From Actinomycetes bacterium (GTDB lineage: Bacteria > Actinomycetota > Acidimicrobiia > Acidimicrobiales > Palsa-688), in contig JAJYMB010000059.1 of assembly GCA_021787365.1 (NCBI GenBank), positions 34,926 to 98,925 of the forward strand: a stretch of 64,000 nucleotides of DNA, read 5' to 3'. The notes beneath the pieces were generated by a model, which had not been told where the DNA came from, searched no databases, and saw only the letters and a program-made list of their open reading frames with translations. Position numbers and translations under genes: made by a program. Shown piece after piece: positions 60,084 to 64,000 of this stretch; within the stretch, counting starts at the first letter, position 1; every line of letters begins with the position of its first letter.

Positions 60084-62873
60084 ATGAACGACGCGGGAGA
60101 GGAGCAGCAGCACCGGGCCGGCCGTAGGGCGACGTACCGGCTGCAGCTTCACGGCGGGTTCGACTTCGCCGACGCGGCCGCCATTGCCGGCTACTTGGCC
60201 GAGCTTGGGGTAAGCCACGTCTACCTGTCTCCCGTTCTGCAGGCGGCCCGCGGGAGCACCCACGGCTACGACGTGGTGGACCCTTCGACCGTCAACGAGG
60301 AACTAGGCGGCGAGGCGGGCCACGCAGAGCTGCAAGCGGCGCTCGGCCGGGCGCGCCTCGGCCACGTGCTGGACATAGTCCCCAACCACATGGCCGTGTC
60401 GAGCCCGGACAACCGCTGGTGGTGGGACGTGCTCGAAAACGGGCCATCAAGCGTTTACGCGAGCTATTTCGACGTGGACTGGGGGACGCCCGAGGGAGGC
60501 GTAGCGGGGCACCGTTCGGTCGTGCTCCTGCCGATCCTCGCCGACCACTACGGCCGCGAGCTCGAGGCTGGCAACATCCATCTCGAGCACTCGAAGGGCA
60601 CTTTCACGCTGCGGTATTTCGACCACAGGTTCCCCGTGGCGCCGAGGAGCATCGACCAGGTCGTGGCCCGGGCGGCCAGGCGCCTGCCCCGGAGTTTCGA
60701 CCCCGCCGTGCGGGCGGAACTGGAGAGCATTGCCACTGCCCTCGGGCGCCTCCCACCCTCTTGGGCGACCGACAGGGCGAGCGTCCGCGAGCGCCACCGG
60801 GACAAGGAAGTGCTGCGCGCCAGGCTCGCCGCGCTGTCGGAGCACCAGAGTGTCGAAGGCGCCCTCGACGCGGAGACGGAGGCCACGGAGTCCAACGTCG
60901 ACGCCCTCGACGCCCTCGTGCAGAGGCAGAACTACCGCCTCGCCTTCTGGCGGACTGCCTCGGAAGAGGGCCAGTACCGGCGGTTTTTCGACATAAACGA
61001 GTTGGTCGGCATCAGGGTGGAGGACGACGCCGTCTTCGCTGACAGCCACCGGCTGATATTGCGCTGGCTGCACGAGGGCGTGATCGACGGGCTGCGCGTG
61101 GACCACATAGACGGGCTACGCCGCCCGGGCGCTTACCTCGAACGGCTCGAAAAAGAGAGCGCCGGCGGCTGGGTGGTCGTGGAGAAAATACTGGCCAAGG
61201 GAGAACAACTGCCTGAACAGTGGCCCGTCGCAGGCACCACCGGCTATGACTGGCTCAACCTCGCCGGGGGGCTTTTCGTGGAGAAAGAGGGAGCGGAGTC
61301 GCTCCGGCGCTCGTTCGGCGAGTTTTGCGGTTTGGAGCGCTCATGGGACGAGCTGGCCCACCAGGCCAAGATCTCGGTGCTAAACGGTGCCCTCTCGACC
61401 GACTTGAACCGCGTCGTCGAGCGCATGGCCCGCGTCTGCGAGGGCCATCGCCGCCATTCGGACCACACGCGCCGTGACCTGCGCGAGTGCCTAGCAGAGG
61501 TGGCCGCTTCTTTCCACGTCTACCGCACTTACGTCGCCCCCGGGCACCGGGTTTCCGAGCACGACGCCTCGGTGGTGCAGAGAGCTGTCATGGAGGCAGG
61601 GCTGCGCCGCCCTGAGATAGACGGCGAACTGCTGTCGTTCCTGCGGGACGTGCTCTTGCTGGACGTTGCGGGCAGCGCCGAGGAAGAGATGGCCCTCTCG
61701 TTCCAACAATTTACGGGCCCGGTCATGGCGAAAGCCGTCGAAGACACCGCGTTTTACCGTTACATGCCCCTTCTCGCCGCCAATGAGGTGGGAGGGGACC
61801 CGAGCTCGCCGGCCACGAGCAAAGAGGAGTTCCACGCCTGGTGCGCCGGTACCCAGGCCCGCCACCCCTTCGGACTTCTCGCCACTTCCACCCACGACAC
61901 CAAGCGTTCCGAGGACGTGAGGGCGAGGATGTCGGTGCTCTCGGAGATCCCCGGCGAATGGGCGGAGACGGTAAGGCGGTGGAGCGCCCTCAACCGGCGC
62001 AAGCGGGTGGCCCGCGACCTCCCCGACCCGGAGACGGAGTGGATGCTCTACCAGACGCTCGTAGGGGCCTGGCCGCTCTCGGCCGAGCGCGTGCTCGGTT
62101 TTGTGGAAAAGGCCGTACGGGAAGCCAAGGTCCACACGAGCTGGGAGCAACCTGACCAGATCTACGAGGGTGCTGTCATTAATTTCACGGCCGTCATACT
62201 TCGTTCGCGCAAGTTCGTGGCCGAGCTCGAGGCCTTCGTCGAGCGGATCTGCCGTCCGGGGCGCTCCAATTCCCTCGCCCTCAAGCTGCTCACGCTCACC
62301 GCGCCGGGGGTCCCGGACTTGTACCAGGGGAGCGAGCTGTGGGACCTCTCGCTCGTGGACCCCGACAACCGCCGCCCTGTCGACTACGACCTGCGGCGCA
62401 GGCTGCTCGAGGAGGCGCCCGGGGCCGAGCTCGCAAAGGTATGGGCAGGAGGCGACGATGTGGGGTTGACCAAGCTGGCGGTGGTGCAGAGGGCGCTGGA
62501 AGTCCGTGGTCGCAAGCCGGCCTCGTTCGGCGAGGGTGGGCGGGGTGCCTACCGCCCGCTCGTAGTCGAGGGCCCGGCGGCCGAGCACGCCCTCGGTTAC
62601 ACGAGAGGTGCCAGCGTGGCGTGCGTGGTGACCCGCTGGCCGGTGCTCCTGGAGCGCGCCGGCGGTTGGCGGGGGACGACGGTCAGCTTGCCGAGCGGGC
62701 ACTGGCACGATGCCCTCGGCGGGGGCACGTGGGAGGGACGTGCGCCCCTCGGCGACCTGTTCGGCGGCCTGCCCGTAGCGCTGCTCGAGCGGCAGGGGAG
62801 GACGGGCACGACCGCGCCGCCGCGGAGGGCGCCTTCGAGGGCCCGGGTGGGCCGCCAAGGGGAGCGGACGTGA
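60084..62873 (+). CDS. treY: Malto-oligosyltrehalose synthase
   Basis: Converts the reducing-end alpha-1,4 link of maltodextrin into an alpha,alpha-1,1 (trehalosyl) link. 929 residues from ATG 60084 with AAGAAGGA upstream. GH13 family 26: RATYRLQLHGGFDFADAAA, GVSHVYLSPVLQAARGSTHG, DIVPNHMAVS, the catalytic Asp in GLRVDHIDGLRRPG, the Glu in VVVEKILAKGEQLP, LATSTHDTKRSEDVRARM and PGVPDLYQGSELWDLSLVDP. The C-terminal 25 residues are a basic tail. Its stop overlaps the treZ start as GTGA. Confidence 0.97.
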   Translation: MNDAGEEQQHRAGRRATYRLQLHGGFDFADAAAIAGYLAELGVSHVYLSPVLQAARGSTHGYDVVDPSTVNEELGGEAGHAELQAALGRARLGHVLDIVPNHMAVSSPDNRWWWDVLENGPSSVYASYFDVDWGTPEGGVAGHRSVVLLPILADHYGRELEAGNIHLEHSKGTFTLRYFDHRFPVAPRSIDQVVARAARRLPRSFDPAVRAELESIATALGRLPPSWATDRASVRERHRDKEVLRARLAALSEHQSVEGALDAETEATESNVDALDALVQRQNYRLAFWRTASEEGQYRRFFDINELVGIRVEDDAVFADSHRLILRWLHEGVIDGLRVDHIDGLRRPGAYLERLEKESAGGWVVVEKILAKGEQLPEQWPVAGTTGYDWLNLAGGLFVEKEGAESLRRSFGEFCGLERSWDELAHQAKISVLNGALSTDLNRVVERMARVCEGHRRHSDHTRRDLRECLAEVAASFHVYRTYVAPGHRVSEHDASVVQRAVMEAGLRRPEIDGELLSFLRDVLLLDVAGSAEEEMALSFQQFTGPVMAKAVEDTAFYRYMPLLAANEVGGDPSSPATSKEEFHAWCAGTQARHPFGLLATSTHDTKRSEDVRARMSVLSEIPGEWAETVRRWSALNRRKRVARDLPDPETEWMLYQTLVGAWPLSAERVLGFVEKAVREAKVHTSWEQPDQIYEGAVINFTAVILRSRKFVAELEAFVERICRPGRSNSLALKLLTLTAPGVPDLYQGSELWDLSLVDPDNRRPVDYDLRRRLLEEAPGAELAKVWAGGDDVGLTKLAVVQRALEVRGRKPASFGEGGRGAYRPLVVEGPAAEHALGYTRGASVACVVTRWPVLLERAGGWRGTTVSLPSGHWHDALGGGTWEGRAPLGDLFGGLPVALLERQGRTGTTAPPRRAPSRARVGRQGERT

Positions 62874-64000
62874 AGTTCGAGGTCTGGGCGCCGGGGCCGG
62901 AAAAGGTGGAGCTGTGGCTGGAGGGCGACGGGCGCCGGCTGCCCATGGAGAGGTCCCCGCGCCGCGGTACCTGGGCCCTGGACGTGCCCGGCGCCGGCCC
63001 CGGCACCCGGTACCTGTTTTCCCTCGACGGTGGCCCGGGGCGGCCCGACCCGCGCTCGGCATGGCAACCAGAGGGGATAGACGGTCCCTCTGCGTTGGTG
63101 GACCAGGCCAGTTTCGCGTGGCACGACGGCGGGTGGAGGGGTTTCGACCTCGGCTCGGCCGTCGTTTATGAACTGCACGTCGGGACCTTCAGCGAGGAGG
63201 GGACCTTCGAGGGCGCCATCGCGCACCTGGACCACCTGGTGTCTTTGGGTGCCAACGCGGTCGAACTGATGCCGGTGGCAGAGGCGAGCGGGGAGCGGGG
63301 CTGGGGGTACGACGGCGCCGACCTCTTTGCACCCCACCACGCGTACGGCGGTCCTTTGGGACTGAAAAGGCTCGTCGACGCTTGCCACGGGCGTGGCCTG
63401 GCCGTGGTCCTGGACGTCGTGTACAACCACCTCGGGCCGGCCGGCAATTACCTCGCCGAGTACGGGCCGTATTTCACGGACAGCTACCGGACCCCCTGGG
63501 GTTCGGCGGTCAATTTCGACGGGCCGGGCAGCTATGGCGTCAGGGACTTCGTCATCTCCAACGCTATTGGTTGGCTGCGCGACTACCACATCGACGGGCT
63601 CCGCCTCGATGCCGTGCACGCCATCCACGACGAAGGGGCGCGCCACATCGTCGAGGAACTGTGCGAGGCCGTGGACCGCTTGGCTCTAGACCTGGGGCGC
63701 CGGCTCTGGGTGGTGGCGGAAAGCGACCGCAACGACCCCTGGGTGGTCCTCCCGCGCCAAGAGCACGGTTGGGGTGCCACGGCCTGCTGGGACGACGATT
63801 TCCACCATTCGTTGCACACGATTTTGACCGCGGAACGCTCCGGCTACTACATGGACTTCGGCAGTTTGGGCCAACTCGCCAAGGCGATGCGGGACGCGTA
63901 CGTCTATGACGGGCAGTTCTCGGAGTTCCGCCAGCGCCGGCACGGCCGGCCGGCCGAGGGCATCGGCGGCTCTTCGTTTGTGGTGTGCCTGCAAAACCAC
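62870..64000 (+). CDS. treZ: Malto-oligosyltrehalose trehalohydrolase, 3' partial
   Basis: Releases free trehalose from maltooligosyltrehalose. The first 377 codons from GTG 62870 are present; the gene runs off the window. An N-terminal CBM48-like domain (KFEVWAPGPEKVELWL) precedes the GH13 barrel: VVYELHVGTFSEEGTF, WGYDGADLFAPHHAYGG, VVLDVVYNHLGPAGN, nucleophile Asp in DGLRLDAVHAIHD and acid/base Glu in VVAESDRNDP. The last codons read VVCLQNH, where the third catalytic Asp (NHD) would come next, just outside. Coupled to treY. Confidence 0.96.
   Translation, partial: MKFEVWAPGPEKVELWLEGDGRRLPMERSPRRGTWALDVPGAGPGTRYLFSLDGGPGRPDPRSAWQPEGIDGPSALVDQASFAWHDGGWRGFDLGSAVVYELHVGTFSEEGTFEGAIAHLDHLVSLGANAVELMPVAEASGERGWGYDGADLFAPHHAYGGPLGLKRLVDACHGRGLAVVLDVVYNHLGPAGNYLAEYGPYFTDSYRTPWGSAVNFDGPGSYGVRDFVISNAIGWLRDYHIDGLRLDAVHAIHDEGARHIVEELCEAVDRLALDLGRRLWVVAESDRNDPWVVLPRQEHGWGATACWDDDFHHSLHTILTAERSGYYMDFGSLGQLAKAMRDAYVYDGQFSEFRQRRHGRPAEGIGGSSFVVCLQNH

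Overview
The window is GC-rich (about 68% by eye), densely coding DNA with many GTG/TTG starts and short stop-start overlaps. Together with a BldD-type regulator, a SARP-type regulator, CobO and the Stf0, Lgt and short-chain cis-prenyltransferase families, this points to an actinobacterium. The secreted CHAP protein with GYWL repeats and the hopanoid locus suggest a lineage near the Acidimicrobiia. That placement is inference; no rRNA is present.

Layout. 0-3 kb: 3' part of a secreted CHAP-type hydrolase, a sucrase/ferredoxin-like protein and a convergent AbiEi/DUF559 protein. 3-9.4 kb: pyruvate/alanine node (pyruvate carboxylase, alanine dehydrogenase, a pyruvate kinase with the K+-independent signature). 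9.4-19.3 kb: one minus-strand hopanoid operon, hpnC-hpnD-hpnE-prenyl synthase-shc-(hpnG::ispH fusion)-hpnH-SDR, with three GTGA couplings. It should take prenyl diphosphates to squalene, hopene and adenosylhopane-derived products. 19.3-25.7 kb: a MerR-TetR fusion regulator with an aldehyde dehydrogenase, a BldD homologue, the debranching enzyme GlgX/TreX and a Ca2+/H+ antiporter. 25.9-37 kb: tRNA-Cys followed by an accessory-looking stretch: a DUF4160-DUF2442 protein, a Gfo/Idh oxidoreductase, a 1315-residue SARP/cyclase-like/AAA regulator, a secreted protein, a broken PIN toxin, an Stf0 sulfotransferase, an orphan antitoxin and an archaeal-type ATPase. Two diverged repeat copies 8 kb apart, the first next to the tRNA, may mark an old integration.

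37-47 kb: cis-prenyltransferase, NAD-dependent epimerase, GH42 beta-galactosidase, CDF transporter, CE7 esterase, a large secreted repeat protein, a VapBC-type pair and CobO. 47.4-50.5 kb: a B12 ABC transporter (btuF-btuC-btuD) behind a cobalamin riboswitch. 50.5-54.6 kb: ClpP divergent from an HTH regulator and a catalytically dead ClpP-like protein, then an MMPL transporter. 54.8-59 kb: a hydroxyacid dehydrogenase and a kinase/vWA/PP2C triad resembling the TerY-P and YegI-K-L systems. 59-64 kb: Lgt (overlapping the phosphatase gene tail to tail), TreY and the start of TreZ, which runs off the end.

How it fits together: TreX, TreY and TreZ give glycogen-to-trehalose conversion, and the Stf0 enzyme could sulfate trehalose. 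B12 import, riboswitch control and CobO form a cobalamin module. Several short tandem arrays (13-nt, 7-nt, 15-nt and 16-nt units) lie in intergenic DNA or low-complexity coding DNA. The most unusual items are the hpnG::ispH fusion, the MerR-TetR fusion, the ClpP/HTH/pseudo-ClpP locus and the matching five-copy 13-nt arrays.
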